The notes beneath the pieces were generated by a model that did not search any database, was not told the DNA's origin, and saw only the letters and a program-made list of their open reading frames with translations. Below, in pieces: positions 17,180-27,123 of a stretch of 64,000 nucleotides of DNA (its first letter is position 1; each line of letters opens with the position of its first letter). Both the position numbers and the translations under genes were made by a program. Source of the stretch: Citrobacter sp. (lineage in GTDB: Bacteria > Pseudomonadota > Gammaproteobacteria > Enterobacterales > Enterobacteriaceae); contig DXKH01000021.1 of the NCBI GenBank assembly GCA_019415335.1, forward strand, positions 62,001 to 126,000, given 5' to 3'.

Positions 17180-18064
17180 TCATAAATATTTATCAAACCA
17201 TTCCAGTGTCCGCTTCCACGCTAATTCGGCGGCAGCTTCGTCATAACGCGGCGTGGAATCATTATGAAATCCGTGGTTTACACCGGGATAGATCCAGGCT
17301 TTATAGACCTTATTGTTGGCCTGCAGCGCGGCTTCATACGCCGGCCAGCCTTCATTGATATTTTTATCCAGTTCCGCGTAATGCAGCAGTAGCGGCGCTT
17401 TTATCTTCGGTACATCCGCAGCGGCAGGCTGGCGGCCATAAAACGGCACCGCGCAGTCCAGTTCCGGATAGGCCACGGCCGCAGCATTCGAGACTCCGCC
17501 ACCGTAACAAAATCCGGTGATCCCCACTTTCCCGCTGGCGTCCGGGTGTTGTTTCATAAACTCGACGGCAGCGAAAACGTCATTCATCAGCTTTGTCGGA
17601 TCCACTTTCTGCTGCAACACTTTCCCTTCTTCATCGTTGCCAGGATAGCCACCCACCGAGCTTAAACCGTCGGGCGCCAGCGCAATGTAGCCCGCTTTCG
17701 CTACCCGCCTTGCGACATCTTCAATATAGGGATTCAGCCCCCGGTTCTCATGCACCACCACCACGGCGGGCACTTTGCCCGTTGCGTTGGCCGGTTTCAC
17801 CAGATAGCCGCGCACGCTGCCATGGCCGCTTGGCGACGGATAGTGAATATACTCCGGCAAAATATCAGGATCGGTAAATTTCACCTGTTCCGCCAGCGCG
17901 TAGTTGGGCTTGAGCATATTGAACAGCGCCAGCGCCGTCACCCCGCCAACGGCGTACTTTGCCGCGAGATTGAGGAACTCCCGTTTCGAGATTTTCCCGT
18001 GTGCGTAGTAGTCATAATAATCGAGTAATTCTTGCGGAAAATCTTTGGCTGTCAGACGCGTCAT
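17180..18064 (-). CDS. yghX: Dienelactone hydrolase-family protein YghX, intact
   Basis: The 294-residue alpha/beta hydrolase has the family's Cys-Asp-His layout: nucleophile Cys186 in GFCYGG, Asp233 in AELDKNI and His264 or His267 in VNHGFHND. The N-terminus has a Tat-like signal with KR in place of RR (SKREFLN, residues 26-32), then a hydrophobic stretch (about 38-50), so export is possible. E. coli K-12 yghX is listed as a disrupted gene; here the frame is uninterrupted. It is divergent from yghZ across 81 bases. The substrate is unknown. Confidence 0.85.
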   Translation of the reverse strand: MTRLTAKDFPQELLDYYDYYAHGKISKREFLNLAAKYAVGGVTALALFNMLKPNYALAEQVKFTDPDILPEYIHYPSPSGHGSVRGYLVKPANATGKVPAVVVVHENRGLNPYIEDVARRVAKAGYIALAPDGLSSVGGYPGNDEEGKVLQQKVDPTKLMNDVFAAVEFMKQHPDASGKVGITGFCYGGGVSNAAAVAYPELDCAVPFYGRQPAAADVPKIKAPLLLHYAELDKNINEGWPAYEAALQANNKVYKAWIYPGVNHGFHNDSTPRYDEAAAELAWKRTLEWFDKYL

Positions 18065-18145
18065 CGCATATCTCCGGGATTTGTGATTTTATAAGCATAG
18101 AATGAAAACGCTGTTTCGAAAATTCATCACAAGAAAGGAGACATC

Positions 18146-19186
18146 ATGTCCTGGAACGCCTCACCTGACCGCTATGAGAATATGCAGTACCGCTACTGCG
18201 GTAAAAGCGGCCTCCGACTGCCTGCGCTATCACTCGGTCTGTGGCACAGCTTCGGTCACGTTCAAGCCCTCGACTCGCAGCGCACGCTGCTGCGAAAAGC
18301 CTTTGATTTAGGCATCACCCACTTTGACTTAGCCAACAACTACGGGCCGCCTCCGGGCAGTGCGGAAGAAAATTTTGGTCGTCTGCTGCGCGAAGACTTT
18401 GCCCAGTATCGTGACGAACTGATTATTTCGACTAAAGCCGGTTACGACATGTGGCCAGGTCCTTATGGCTCCGGCGGCTCGCGTAAGTATCTGCTCGCCA
18501 GTCTTGATCAGAGCCTGAAGCGGATGGGCGTAGATTACGTCGATATTTTCTATTCTCACCGCGTGGATGAGAACACGCCGATGGAAGAGACGGCCTCCGC
18601 GCTGGCTCACGCCGTACAAAGCGGGAAAGCGCTGTATGTCGGCATTTCGTCTTACTCGCCGGAGCGGACGCAAAAAATGGCTGAGCTTTTGCGCGAGTGG
18701 AAGATCCCGCTGCTGATCCATCAGCCGTCTTACAACCTGCTGAATCGCTGGGTGGATAAAAGCGGTTTACTGGATACGTTGAAAGCCAACGGCGTGGGCT
18801 GCATCGCCTTTACGCCACTGGCGCAGGGATTGCTCACCGGGAAGTATTTGAACGGCATCCCGGACGGTTCTCGTATGCAGCGCGAAGGGAAGAAAGTGCG
18901 GGGTCTGACCGAGAATATGCTGACGGAAGCTAACCTCAGCAGCCTGCGTCTACTTAATGAGATGGCGCAACAGCGCGGTCAGTCAATGGCACAAATGGCG
19001 CTAAGTTGGCTGCTGAAAGACGATCGCGTCACTTCCGTGCTGATTGGCGCAAGCCGCCCGGAGCAACTGGAAGAAAACGTTCAGGCGTTGAAAAATCTGT
19101 CGTTCACCGCAGAAGAGCTGACACAGATTGATAAGCATGTCGCTGACGGCCAACTGAACCTCTGGCAGGCCTCGTCCGATAAGTAA
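18146..19186 (+). CDS. yghZ: L-glyceraldehyde 3-phosphate reductase YghZ/Gpr
   Basis: The 346-residue aldo-keto reductase (AKR14 type) reduces L-glyceraldehyde 3-phosphate and methylglyoxal with NADPH. Motifs are FDLANNYGPPPGSAE with the catalytic Asp and Tyr (about 54-68), STKAGYDMWPGPYG with the Lys, FYSHRVDENTPMEET with the His, and LIGASRPEQLEENVQAL at the cofactor site. The start has a strong AAAGGAGA site. Length matches E. coli. It is the first of several aldehyde-handling enzymes in the window, with yqhD and dkgA. Confidence 0.95.
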   Translation: MSWNASPDRYENMQYRYCGKSGLRLPALSLGLWHSFGHVQALDSQRTLLRKAFDLGITHFDLANNYGPPPGSAEENFGRLLREDFAQYRDELIISTKAGYDMWPGPYGSGGSRKYLLASLDQSLKRMGVDYVDIFYSHRVDENTPMEETASALAHAVQSGKALYVGISSYSPERTQKMAELLREWKIPLLIHQPSYNLLNRWVDKSGLLDTLKANGVGCIAFTPLAQGLLTGKYLNGIPDGSRMQREGKKVRGLTENMLTEANLSSLRLLNEMAQQRGQSMAQMALSWLLKDDRVTSVLIGASRPEQLEENVQALKNLSFTAEELTQIDKHVADGQLNLWQASSDK

Positions 19187-19194
19187 CGTTCAGC

Positions 19195-19221
19195 GCCGGG
19201 TAGCGACAACGGCTGCCCGGC
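19195..19221 (+). terminator. Probable terminator after yghZ
   Basis: The stem GCCGGGTAGC/GCTGCCCGGC follows the yghZ stop by 9 bases and lies between convergent yghZ and yqhA. The T-run is weak. Confidence 0.45.
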
Positions 19222-19229
19222 CTGTTCTG

Positions 19230-19778
<549 letters not shown>

Positions 19779-19795
19779 TCAGATCAACATCCCCC

Positions 19796-20299
19796 TCAAA
19801 CTTCGTCGGGATTGATCCACAGGCGCTGATACTCGGGCCACACCAGCGCCACCAGCGACGGATAGGCCTCGACGCTAAACTCCCGGAAGCACTGGCGTAA
19901 GTTCAGTACGTCGAGATCGGAATGGGGGACTTTTTCGCCGTTGAGGCAGCGCTTTTTTATCGTGTCGTAGTATTTATACACCGCTGAATTGAGATCGCTG
20001 CAACGTCGCTGGGCATCAAACAGTCCTGGGGTGTCATTCAGTTGCGCCATCGTCATGCGTTTTATGGTTGCGTGAAGGAAATCAATATATTCGTGATTGA
20101 CGCGCCAGTACCATACCGGTGTAATAGCATTCATCAACGCGGAAAAATGGTCCTCCCCCTCTTCTTTGGTCAGCGGTATTGATTGAGTCGCAGAGGCCAG
20201 TTCTTCAGCGTTGCGCGGTTTATTAAACTCGCGCATTAATAAAAGCACGCCGCCGGTCAGCAATAGCAAGGTAATGACAGAATAAAAAATACTGTTCAT
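19796..20299 (-). CDS. Hypothetical membrane-anchored protein
   Basis: The 167-residue protein has one N-terminal membrane anchor (SVITLLLLTGGVLLLM, residues 7-22) and a soluble domain rich in Trp and Tyr (ITPVWYWRVNHEYIDFLH, about 59-76; LVALVWPEYQRLWINPDEV at the end). I do not recognise a named family, and E. coli K-12 has no gene here. It is divergent from a two-gene unit at 20404, with 104 AT-rich bases between them, so the three genes may share regulation. Confidence 0.7.
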   Translation of the reverse strand: MNSIFYSVITLLLLTGGVLLLMREFNKPRNAEELASATQSIPLTKEEGEDHFSALMNAITPVWYWRVNHEYIDFLHATIKRMTMAQLNDTPGLFDAQRRCSDLNSAVYKYYDTIKKRCLNGEKVPHSDLDVLNLRQCFREFSVEAYPSLVALVWPEYQRLWINPDEV

Positions 20300-20403
20300 A
20301 GAATGACTCCATTTTTTTTGATTCTAAAATTACCCCATGTTATTGTCAACGCGACCTGCCAAATAAAAACAACTATATTTTTGATATTAAAGGATATTGT
20401 GAC

Positions 20404-20811
20404 ATGCTTCCTGAGCACCTTGTCCCACCGCGTTTTCATCTGTCAGCCGCAGGTCAGGCGGGAAAATCAGCAGAAAATAATGATAATTTTACTCAGAGCA
20501 AAACAACCCTCAGCGATTATGAGGCCGATATCTTAATTAGCACAACCGCCACCGGGCAATCTAAAAATATTCTGCTCGAAGAACATGACCGTCATTTTAA
20601 AGAACGCCTTGAGCGGGTGGCGAAAATTGAGACTTTCGCTCGGGTTATTAATGCGTTACAGGCTGAAGGCGATATCGATGCCCAGACCTTAAGTAAAATA
20701 ATCACTGAAATGACCACGCATATAAATGAAAACGGCAATGAAATTTGGCTTAATTTAATTACCCGTGAGAAAGACTCTCCCCTTTTCTATTCTCTGGACG
20801 ACGAACAATGA
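20404..20811 (+). CDS. Hypothetical protein, first of a coupled pair
   Basis: The 135-residue soluble protein has no signal peptide. An AAGGA site lies 9 bases before the ATG. The N-terminal 50 residues are low-complexity and polar; residues 55-110 look helical (EEHDRHFKERLERVAKIETF, then ALQAEGDIDAQTLSKIITEM). The last codons overlap the next start (ATGA), so the two proteins are probably made together. I do not recognise the family. Confidence 0.65.
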   Translation: MLPEHLVPPRFHLSAAGQAGKSAENNDNFTQSKTTLSDYEADILISTTATGQSKNILLEEHDRHFKERLERVAKIETFARVINALQAEGDIDAQTLSKIITEMTTHINENGNEIWLNLITREKDSPLFYSLDDEQ

Positions 20812-21242
20812 TTAAAGATGTTGAAGATAATAATGTCTATTTGGCTTTGGATGAGAATAAAAGCGATCAATTTATCTTAAAGCAGAATCTTGCCGCGCTC
20901 ATTGCCAATAAAAATGCGGTCCTTGAAAGCGTGGCACAAGAAGTGACCTCTATTCCTGCGGCGTTGGTTCGTCTGAAATGGCAGAACCGGCGGGAAATTT
21001 ACGCGCTTCAGGTGAAGGAAGAGATTTATGGCGCGGCGATCAACGCCATTATCAAACAGAACCCGGCGCTGGGCGACAAAATCATGGCGCGACTGGAGAG
21101 TACCTGGCAGCATTTGCTGGCTCGTGAGACCGCTACGCTACGCCTGACGCGCAAACTGGCCGAAGGAAATACCCGCACGATTACCATCACCACCGTTGCG
21201 CTCAATGAACGCCAGGTACAAACCCGGCGCGACGGGCAATAA
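20808..21242 (+). CDS. Hypothetical protein, second of a coupled pair
   Basis: The 144-residue soluble protein starts in a 4-base ATGA overlap with the preceding gene. It is mostly helical and charged (NLAALIANKNAVLESVAQEV, about 28-47; then ALVRLKWQNRREIYALQVKE), with a Thr-rich strand near the end (TRTITITTVALNERQVQT). No catalytic motif or membrane segment is visible. A terminator-like hairpin follows directly. Family and function are unknown. Confidence 0.65.
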   Translation: MIKDVEDNNVYLALDENKSDQFILKQNLAALIANKNAVLESVAQEVTSIPAALVRLKWQNRREIYALQVKEEIYGAAINAIIKQNPALGDKIMARLESTWQHLLARETATLRLTRKLAEGNTRTITITTVALNERQVQTRRDGQ

Positions 21243-21246
21243 AAAA

Positions 21247-21279
21247 ACCGGGTCGCGATAACGCCTTACCCGGCTTTTC
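21247..21279. terminator. Bidirectional terminator between the unknown pair and exbD
   Basis: ACCGGGT and ACCCGG-CTTTTCTT form a stem with a T-run on + and an A-run (AAAAAAACC) upstream, which gives a T-run on the minus strand. It lies between convergent genes. Confidence 0.65.
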
Positions 21280-21306
21280 TTCTCATTGTGCCCGTAGCGA
21301 CAACGA

Positions 21307-21732
21307 TTATTTCGCTTTCGCAACCTCTTCGCCGACCAGACCTATCTTCAGATAACCCGCCTGATGCAGCGTGTCCATCACCTTCATCAGGGTTTCGTAG
21401 TCGACGGTTTTATCCGCACGGAAGAAGATCGTGGTGTCTTTCTTCCCTTCGGTCAGCGCGTTCAGTTCTGCCACCATGGTCTCGTCCGTCACCGGATCGT
21501 TACCAATAAACATGCTGTTGTCCGCTTTGACCGACAGATACACCGGTTTTTCCGGGCGCGGTTGCGGCGTACTGGAGGACGCAGGCAGATTGACCTTCAC
21601 ATCCACTGTCGCCAGCGGCGCAGCCACCATAAAGATGATCAGCAGTACCAGCATAACGTCGATAAACGGCGTCACGTTGATTTCATGCATTTCACCGTTA
21701 TCGTCCAGATTTTCATTAAGACGCATTGCCAT
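21307..21732 (-). CDS. exbD: TonB-system energiser ExbD
   Basis: The 141-residue inner membrane protein forms the proton-driven motor with ExbB that powers TonB-dependent uptake of siderophores and vitamin B12. The single membrane helix (about 23-43, FIDVMLVLLIIFMVAAPL) contains the essential Asp25. The periplasmic domain follows (VDVKVNLPASSS onward). It starts 6 bases after exbB, in one operon. Length matches E. coli. Confidence 0.97.
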   Translation of the reverse strand: MAMRLNENLDDNGEMHEINVTPFIDVMLVLLIIFMVAAPLATVDVKVNLPASSSTPQPRPEKPVYLSVKADNSMFIGNDPVTDETMVAELNALTEGKKDTTIFFRADKTVDYETLMKVMDTLHQAGYLKIGLVGEEVAKAK

Positions 21733-21738
21733 GAAACA

Positions 21739-22473
21739 TTACCCTACACGTAATTTCTGCGCGGTACGCACCGGATGGGCAGATGCGCTTGCATCCAGAT
21801 CCAGGTCGCGGCTTTGCAGTAACAGCACCTGTGCTGCCACATCGCCCAGCATCGCTTTAAGACCGCCAATCTGACGGGCAAAAATGTTATAGATAACCAC
21901 AGCGGGGATGGCCGCAACCAGACCGATGGCCGTCGCCAGCAGTGCTTCTGCGATACCAGGTGCGACGACGGCGAGGTTAGTGGTCTGCGTTTGTGCAATC
22001 CCGATGAAGCTGTTCATAATGCCCCAGACCGTACCGAACAGACCGACAAACGGTGAAATCGCCCCGATGGTCGCCAGGTAACCATTTCCACGCCCCATAT
22101 GACGTCCCGCCGCTGCAACGCGACGCTCCAGACGAAAACCGGTACGCTCTTTAATCCCTTCGTTGTCTTCACTGCCCTGAGACAGTTCCAGTTCGTTCTG
22201 CGCTTCATTGAGCAATTGGGTGCTTAAGCTTTTGGCACCAAAATTTGCTGCAATATCGCTTGCCTGATCCAGAGAGCGGGCCTCCGCCAACAGTTGTTGT
22301 TCGCGCTTAAGCCGACGCTTCTGGGAGAAGAACTCCACGCTCTTACTGAAGAAGATAGCCCAGGTGACCACTGACGCCAGAATCAGACCAATCATCACGC
22401 ACTTAACCACGATATCGGCGTGCTGATACATACCCCAGACGGAAAGATCCGTCTGCATCAAATTATTACCCAC
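21739..22473 (-). CDS. exbB: TonB-system energiser ExbB
   Basis: The 244-residue protein has three membrane segments: about 18-40 (IVVKCVMIGLILASVVTWAIF), 130-155 (GAISPFVGLFGTVWGIMNSFI) and 175-197 (LLATAIGLVAAIPAVVIYNIF), with a large cytoplasmic loop, as in E. coli ExbB. It starts MGNNLMQTDLS. A Fur-like site upstream fits iron-repressed expression. Confidence 0.97.
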   Translation of the reverse strand: MGNNLMQTDLSVWGMYQHADIVVKCVMIGLILASVVTWAIFFSKSVEFFSQKRRLKREQQLLAEARSLDQASDIAANFGAKSLSTQLLNEAQNELELSQGSEDNEGIKERTGFRLERRVAAAGRHMGRGNGYLATIGAISPFVGLFGTVWGIMNSFIGIAQTQTTNLAVVAPGIAEALLATAIGLVAAIPAVVIYNIFARQIGGLKAMLGDVAAQVLLLQSRDLDLDASASAHPVRTAQKLRVG

Positions 22474-22533
22474 TCTGTATCTCCAGGACGCAAATCACAA
22501 ATTCTGAGCGTAATAATATCAAAACGACGTCGA

Positions 22534-22558
22534 ATTGATAGTCGTTCTCATTACTATT
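22534..22558 (-). promoter_or_regulatory. Fur-like box of exbBD
   Basis: The minus strand reads AATAGTAATGAGAACGACTA then TCAAT, a partial match to the GATAATGATAATCATTATC Fur consensus, about 60-85 bases upstream of exbB. Iron control of exbBD is established in E. coli. Confidence 0.55.
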
Positions 22559-22688
22559 TACATAGTGCCGCACCTTTGGTTTCTTTTCCTTGCGCTTACG
22601 CAGTAAAACGTCACAGGAGGCGATTTTGATAAAATATTGTGCTTTATACCGTTCCCCGGGATGCGAATTTTATCATTCGTGGTAGTTT

Positions 22689-22704
22689 AGACGTCCAGAC
22701 GTAT
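22689..22704 (+). promoter_or_regulatory. Tandem MetJ boxes of metC
   Basis: Two adjacent 8-mers, AGACGTCC and AGACGTAT, match the MetJ repressor box AGACGTCT at 7/8 and 6/8. They end 18 bases before the metC start. Confidence 0.75.
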
Positions 22705-22722
22705 AAAAACAGGAAACACAAC

Positions 22723-23910
22723 ATGGCAGATAAACAACTGGACACCAAACTGGTTGGCGCAGGGCGCAGTAAAAAATACACGCTGGGCTCGGTGAATAGT
22801 GTGATTCAGCGCGCTTCTTCGCTGGTTTTTGAAACGGTCGAAGCCAAAAAGCACGCCACCCGCAACCGCGCCAACGGCGAACTCTTCTACGGACGCCGCG
22901 GCACATTAACCCATTTCTCGCTGCAGGAAGCGATGTGCGAACTCGAAGGCGGCGCTGGCTGTGCGCTCTTCCCCTGCGGCGCGGCGGCCGTCGCCAATAC
23001 GATTCTGGCTTTTGTCGAACAGGGCGATCACGTGCTGATGACCAATACGGCCTATGAACCGAGCCAGGATTTCTGCACTAAAATCCTCGGCAAACTGGGA
23101 GTGACCACTGGCTGGTTCGATCCACTGATTGGCGCTGACATTGTTAAACATCTTCAACCCAACACTAAAGTGGTTTTCCTCGAGTCTCCGGGTTCCGTGA
23201 CCATGGAAGTCCACGACGTACCGGCGATTGTTGCCGCCGTCAGACGCGTGGCACCAGACGCCATCATCATGATCGATAACACCTGGGCGGCGGGCGTACT
23301 GTTTAAGGCCCTCGACTTCGGCGTTGATATCTCGATCCAGGCCGGGACTAAGTACCTGATTGGTCACTCGGATGCCATGGTCGGCACCGCCGTTTCGAAC
23401 GATCGCTGCTGGGATAAACTGCGTGAAAATGCCTATCTGATGGGACAAATGGTCGATGCCGATACGGCCTATATGACCAGCCGCGGGCTGCGCACCCTGG
23501 GCGTACGTCTGCGCCAGCATCATGAAAGCAGTCTGAAGATTGCCGAATGGCTGGCAGCCCATCCGCAGGTCGCACGGGTCAATCATCCGGCGTTACCAGG
23601 CAGTAAAGGACACGAATTCTGGAAACGAGACTTTACGGGGAGCAGCGGTCTGTTCTCGTTTGTGCTGAATAAAAAGCTCAATAATGACGAGCTGTCCGCT
23701 TATCTGGATCACTTCAGCCTCTTCAGCATGGCCTATTCGTGGGGCGGTTTTGAGTCGCTGATTCTGGCCAATCAGCCTGAACAGATTGCGGAAATTCGCC
23801 CGGAAGGGGGGGTAGATTTCAGCGGCACACTGATTCGTCTCCACATTGGTTTAGAGAATGTTGACGATCTGATTGCAGATTTAGCCGCCGGATTTTCCCG
23901 CCTCGTGTAA
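22723..23910 (+). CDS. metC: Cystathionine beta-lyase MetC
   Basis: Starting at [11 protein letters not shown] (22723, AGGA site) gives 395 residues, the length of the E. coli enzyme; the frame back to 22639 crosses the MetJ boxes. MetC cleaves cystathionine to homocysteine, pyruvate and ammonia in methionine synthesis. The PLP-binding lysine is Lys210 ([14 protein letters not shown]); [14 protein letters not shown] and [12 protein letters not shown] are further active-site segments. It is divergent from exbBD across 249 bases. Confidence 0.98.
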   Translation: MADKQLDTKLVGAGRSKKYTLGSVNSVIQRASSLVFETVEAKKHATRNRANGELFYGRRGTLTHFSLQEAMCELEGGAGCALFPCGAAAVANTILAFVEQGDHVLMTNTAYEPSQDFCTKILGKLGVTTGWFDPLIGADIVKHLQPNTKVVFLESPGSVTMEVHDVPAIVAAVRRVAPDAIIMIDNTWAAGVLFKALDFGVDISIQAGTKYLIGHSDAMVGTAVSNDRCWDKLRENAYLMGQMVDADTAYMTSRGLRTLGVRLRQHHESSLKIAEWLAAHPQVARVNHPALPGSKGHEFWKRDFTGSSGLFSFVLNKKLNNDELSAYLDHFSLFSMAYSWGGFESLILANQPEQIAEIRPEGGVDFSGTLIRLHIGLENVDDLIADLAAGFSRLV

Positions 23911-24049
23911 AATTGACGCCAATGGACATCTATGCAGACACGTCGAGCGAAATTGTCTGCATTTGTTGCGCCCGGGATCAAGTCATCCGGGCCTGTTCAG
24001 GAGTACAATAGGATCATTAAGGCGTAAACGCTGTTCCACAGGAAAGTCC

Positions 24050-24709
24050 ATGGCTGTCATTCAAGATATTATCGCTGCGCTCTGGCAACATGATTTTGCC
24101 GCGCTGGCGGACCCACACGTTGTTAGCGTCGTCTACTTCGTAATGTTCGCCACGCTGTTTTTAGAGAATGGTCTGTTACCGGCCTCATTTTTACCCGGCG
24201 ACAGCCTGCTGCTCTTAGCGGGCGCATTGGTCGCGCAGGGTGTCATGAGCTTTGTCCCTACCCTGGTGATCCTGACGACGGCGGCCAGCCTCGGCTGTTG
24301 GCTCAGTTATATTCAGGGACGCTGGCTGGGCAATACGCGAACGGTAAAAGGCTGGCTGGCGCAACTTCCGGCGAAATACCACCAGCGTGCGACCTGCATG
24401 TTTGACCGTCACGGTCTGCTGGCGCTGCTGGCGGGACGTTTTCTGGCGTTCGTGCGTACCCTGCTGCCAACCATGGCGGGGATTTCCGGACTCTCTAACC
24501 GTCGCTTCCAGTTTTTCAACTGGCTGAGCGGTCTGCTGTGGGTCGGCGTGGTCACCAGCTTTGGCTATGCCCTCAGCATGATCCCGTTTGTGAAGCGCCA
24601 TGAAGATCAGGTCATGACTTTCCTGATGATCCTGCCCATTTTTCTGCTGGCGGCGGGGTTGATCGGCACGGTGGTGGTGGTGATTAAGAAGAAATACTGC
24701 AGCGCCTGA
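24050..24709 (+). CDS. yghB: DedA-family inner membrane protein YghB
   Basis: Starting at [12 protein letters not shown] (24050) gives 219 residues, as in E. coli YghB. DedA proteins support membrane lipid distribution and proton-motive force; E. coli yghB and yqjA together are needed for cell division and drug tolerance. Motifs are [20 protein letters not shown] (about 37-56), [20 protein letters not shown] and [19 protein letters not shown], with several membrane helices. Confidence 0.95.
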   Translation: MAVIQDIIAALWQHDFAALADPHVVSVVYFVMFATLFLENGLLPASFLPGDSLLLLAGALVAQGVMSFVPTLVILTTAASLGCWLSYIQGRWLGNTRTVKGWLAQLPAKYHQRATCMFDRHGLLALLAGRFLAFVRTLLPTMAGISGLSNRRFQFFNWLSGLLWVGVVTSFGYALSMIPFVKRHEDQVMTFLMILPIFLLAAGLIGTVVVVIKKKYCSA

Positions 24710-24718
24710 TCTGAATCC

Positions 24719-24748
24719 AGCCGGATGACACGTCGCTCATCCGGCTGA
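24719..24748. terminator. Bidirectional hairpin between yghB and yqhC
   Basis: CAGCCGGATGA and TCATCCGGCTG form an 11-bp stem between the convergent genes. It resembles a single REP unit and could act as a terminator; no T-run follows. Confidence 0.5.
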
Positions 24749-24760
24749 CTCACAATAACG

Positions 24761-25660
24761 TTAACTCCCCTGCATGGTGCGGATCCGCGCCGCATCTTCT
24801 CCCGGCGTCACACCGAAATAGCGTTTAAATTCACGACTAAACTGCGACGCGCTTTCATAACCCACCCGCATTGCCGCCGCGCTGGCCTTCATGCCGTCGT
24901 GAATTATCATCATCCGAGCCTTATGTAACCGATAAGTTTTCAGGTACTGCAACGGCGATGTGCTGGTGACTGACTTAAAATTATGGTGGAACGCAGAGAC
25001 GCTCATGTTGGCCTCTGCCGCCAGTTGCTCGACGTTGAGGTTTTCAGTGTATTTATTTTCAATGCGCTTGAGCACGCGGCTAATCAGGCTGAAGTGGGTC
25101 TGACGACTCACCAGCGCCAGCAGCGCGCCGCCGCGCGGTCCGGTCAGCACGTGATAGAGGATCTCACGGATAATCTGTTTACCGAGGATCCGCGCGTCCA
25201 GCGGTCTCTCCATGACGTCGAGCAGACGTTCCGCCGCGCAGAGAATCTCCTCGGAGAGCGTCGCGGAGTTGATCCCACTTGCCGCCATCGACGGCTGAAA
25301 GTGTTCGTCTTCGCCAATGTCCATCAGCAGCTCCTGCAATTGCAGGATATCGACATTGATACGAAATCCGGCGAGCGGCACGTCCGGTGTCGCATAGGTT
25401 TCACATTCGAAGGGTAAAGGTACTGTCAGCAGCAGGTATTCATTGGCGTCGTAACGGAAAACCCGCTCATTGATGTAACCGATTTTATGACCAGAAAAGA
25501 GAAATATGATGCCGGGGTCGTACATCACGGGTGTCCGTAAACCCGGTTCTGTACCATACAGCAGATGGATATCCGGCAGCAGCTCACCGAGCTTATGTTC
25601 ATTGTTTTTCAACTGCTTAACTTTATCTGTCAGCAGTAAACAGATCTCTTCGCGGTTCAT
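24761..25660 (-). CDS. yqhC: AraC-family regulator YqhC
   Basis: The 299-residue regulator activates yqhD-dkgA in response to aldehydes in E. coli. The N-terminal cupin-like sensor domain covers about 1-190. The C-terminal AraC helix-turn-helix pair covers about 197-295, with [20 protein letters not shown] and [20 protein letters not shown]. It is divergent from yqhD across 195 bases, which contain a palindrome. Confidence 0.95.
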   Translation of the reverse strand: MNREEICLLLTDKVKQLKNNEHKLGELLPDIHLLYGTEPGLRTPVMYDPGIIFLFSGHKIGYINERVFRYDANEYLLLTVPLPFECETYATPDVPLAGFRINVDILQLQELLMDIGEDEHFQPSMAASGINSATLSEEILCAAERLLDVMERPLDARILGKQIIREILYHVLTGPRGGALLALVSRQTHFSLISRVLKRIENKYTENLNVEQLAAEANMSVSAFHHNFKSVTSTSPLQYLKTYRLHKARMMIIHDGMKASAAAMRVGYESASQFSREFKRYFGVTPGEDAARIRTMQGS

Positions 25661-25716
25661 AACAGGTTATTTTCTCAACGGATGACGACGCCTTGATTGT
25701 GCGCAAATTTATCGTT

Positions 25717-25738
25717 TTTCTCCAGTACTCTGGAGAAA
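25717..25738. promoter_or_regulatory. Palindrome in the yqhC-yqhD intergenic region
   Basis: Nine-base arms TTTCTCCAG (25717-25725) and CTGGAGAAA (25730-25738) flank a four-base centre. The position between YqhC and its known target makes it a candidate YqhC operator. That is inference. Confidence 0.45.
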
Positions 25739-25855
25739 TGGGCAAGACATTGGCAGAAATGAGCATTGAGAGGATAGCCGCGCACGACCACAATGTTCTC
25801 CATCCGGCAGACCCCGCCTGCCCTCTTTTTTACCCACATCTATAGGGAATGAGCA

Positions 25856-27019
25856 ATGAACAACTTTAATCTGCATACCCCGACCCGCATTCTGTTTGGT
25901 AAAGGCGCAATCGCTGAACTGCGCGCACAAATCCCACAGGACGCCCGCGTGCTGATCACTTATGGCGGCGGCAGCGTGAAAAAAACCGGCGTACTGGCGC
26001 AGGTACAGGACGCGCTGAAAGGTCTTGACGTCCGTGAATTTGGCGGCATCGAACCTAACCCGTCGTATGAAACACTGATGAACGCAGTCAACATCGCCCG
26101 TGAAGAGAACATTACCTTCCTGCTAGCTGTCGGCGGGGGTTCTGTCCTTGATGGCACCAAATTCATCGCCGCTGCCGCTCACTATGCGGATGGCGTTGAC
26201 CCGTGGCACATCCTGCAGACCAGCGGTAGCGATATCAAAAGCGCCATCCCGATGGGCTCCGTGCTGACACTGCCGGCGACCGGTTCTGAATCCAACAAAG
26301 GCGCGGTTATCTCGCGTAAAACCACTGGTGACAAACAGGCCTTCCATTCCGCGCATGTGCAGCCAGTCTTTGCGGTACTGGATCCGGTTTACACCTACAC
26401 CCTGCCGCCGCGCCAGGTGGCGAACGGCGTGGTTGATGCGTTTGTGCATACCGTTGAACAGTACGTCACGTATCCGGTTGATGCCAAAATTCAGGATCGC
26501 TTCGCGGAAGGTATTCTGCTGACACTGGTGGAAGACGGCCCGAAAGCGCTGAAAGACCCGGAAAACTACGATGTTCGCGCCAACGTCATGTGGGCAGCCA
26601 CTCAGGCGCTGAACGGCCTGATTGGTGCGGGCGTGCCGCAGGACTGGGCGACCCATATGCTGGGTCACGAATTGACGGCGATGCACGGCCTGGATCACGC
26701 CCAGACGCTGGCGGTGGTTCTGCCGGCGCTGTGGAATGAAAAACGCGATACCAAGCGCGAAAAACTGCTGCAATATGCTGAGCGCGTATGGAACATCACC
26801 GACGGTTCTGAAGATGAGCGTATCGATGCCGCCATTGCAGCCACCCGTAATTTCTTCGAAGAGCTGGGAGTCCCGACTCGCCTGTCAGGCTACGGCCTTG
26901 ACGGCAGTTCAATTCCGGCACTGCTGGCGAAACTGGAAGAGCACGGCATGACGCAACTGGGTGAACGCAAAGACATTACCCTCGACGTCAGCCGTCGCAT
27001 TTACGAGGCCGCCCGCTAA
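25856..27019 (+). CDS. yqhD: NADPH-dependent aldehyde reductase YqhD
   Basis: The 387-residue iron-type alcohol dehydrogenase reduces toxic aldehydes (butanal, acrolein, glyoxal, furfural) with NADPH. Metal ligands known from E. coli YqhD are all present: Asp194 and His198 (VDAFVHTV), His267 (THMLGHEL) and His281. Nucleotide-binding Gly segments are TYGGGSVKKTG and AVGGGSVLDGTKF. Length matches E. coli. dkgA follows after a 104-base gap with a hairpin. Confidence 0.98.
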   Translation: MNNFNLHTPTRILFGKGAIAELRAQIPQDARVLITYGGGSVKKTGVLAQVQDALKGLDVREFGGIEPNPSYETLMNAVNIAREENITFLLAVGGGSVLDGTKFIAAAAHYADGVDPWHILQTSGSDIKSAIPMGSVLTLPATGSESNKGAVISRKTTGDKQAFHSAHVQPVFAVLDPVYTYTLPPRQVANGVVDAFVHTVEQYVTYPVDAKIQDRFAEGILLTLVEDGPKALKDPENYDVRANVMWAATQALNGLIGAGVPQDWATHMLGHELTAMHGLDHAQTLAVVLPALWNEKRDTKREKLLQYAERVWNITDGSEDERIDAAIAATRNFFEELGVPTRLSGYGLDGSSIPALLAKLEEHGMTQLGERKDITLDVSRRIYEAAR

Positions 27020-27077
27020 GCTTTTTTCACCTCTGGCTTTCGTTTTTGGGCATTTCGTCCAGACTTAAGTCACCCTA

Positions 27078-27104
27078 CATCACCGGAGTCCCCCTCCGGT
27101 GATG
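27078..27104 (+). other. Hairpin between yqhD and dkgA
   Basis: CATCACCGGAG and CTCCGGTGATG form an 11-bp perfect stem with a 5-base loop and no T-run. It lies just before the AAGGAGG site of dkgA. It may stabilise the yqhD message or lower dkgA expression (inference). Confidence 0.6.
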
Positions 27105-27123
27105 AGCACATGAAGGAGGAAAA

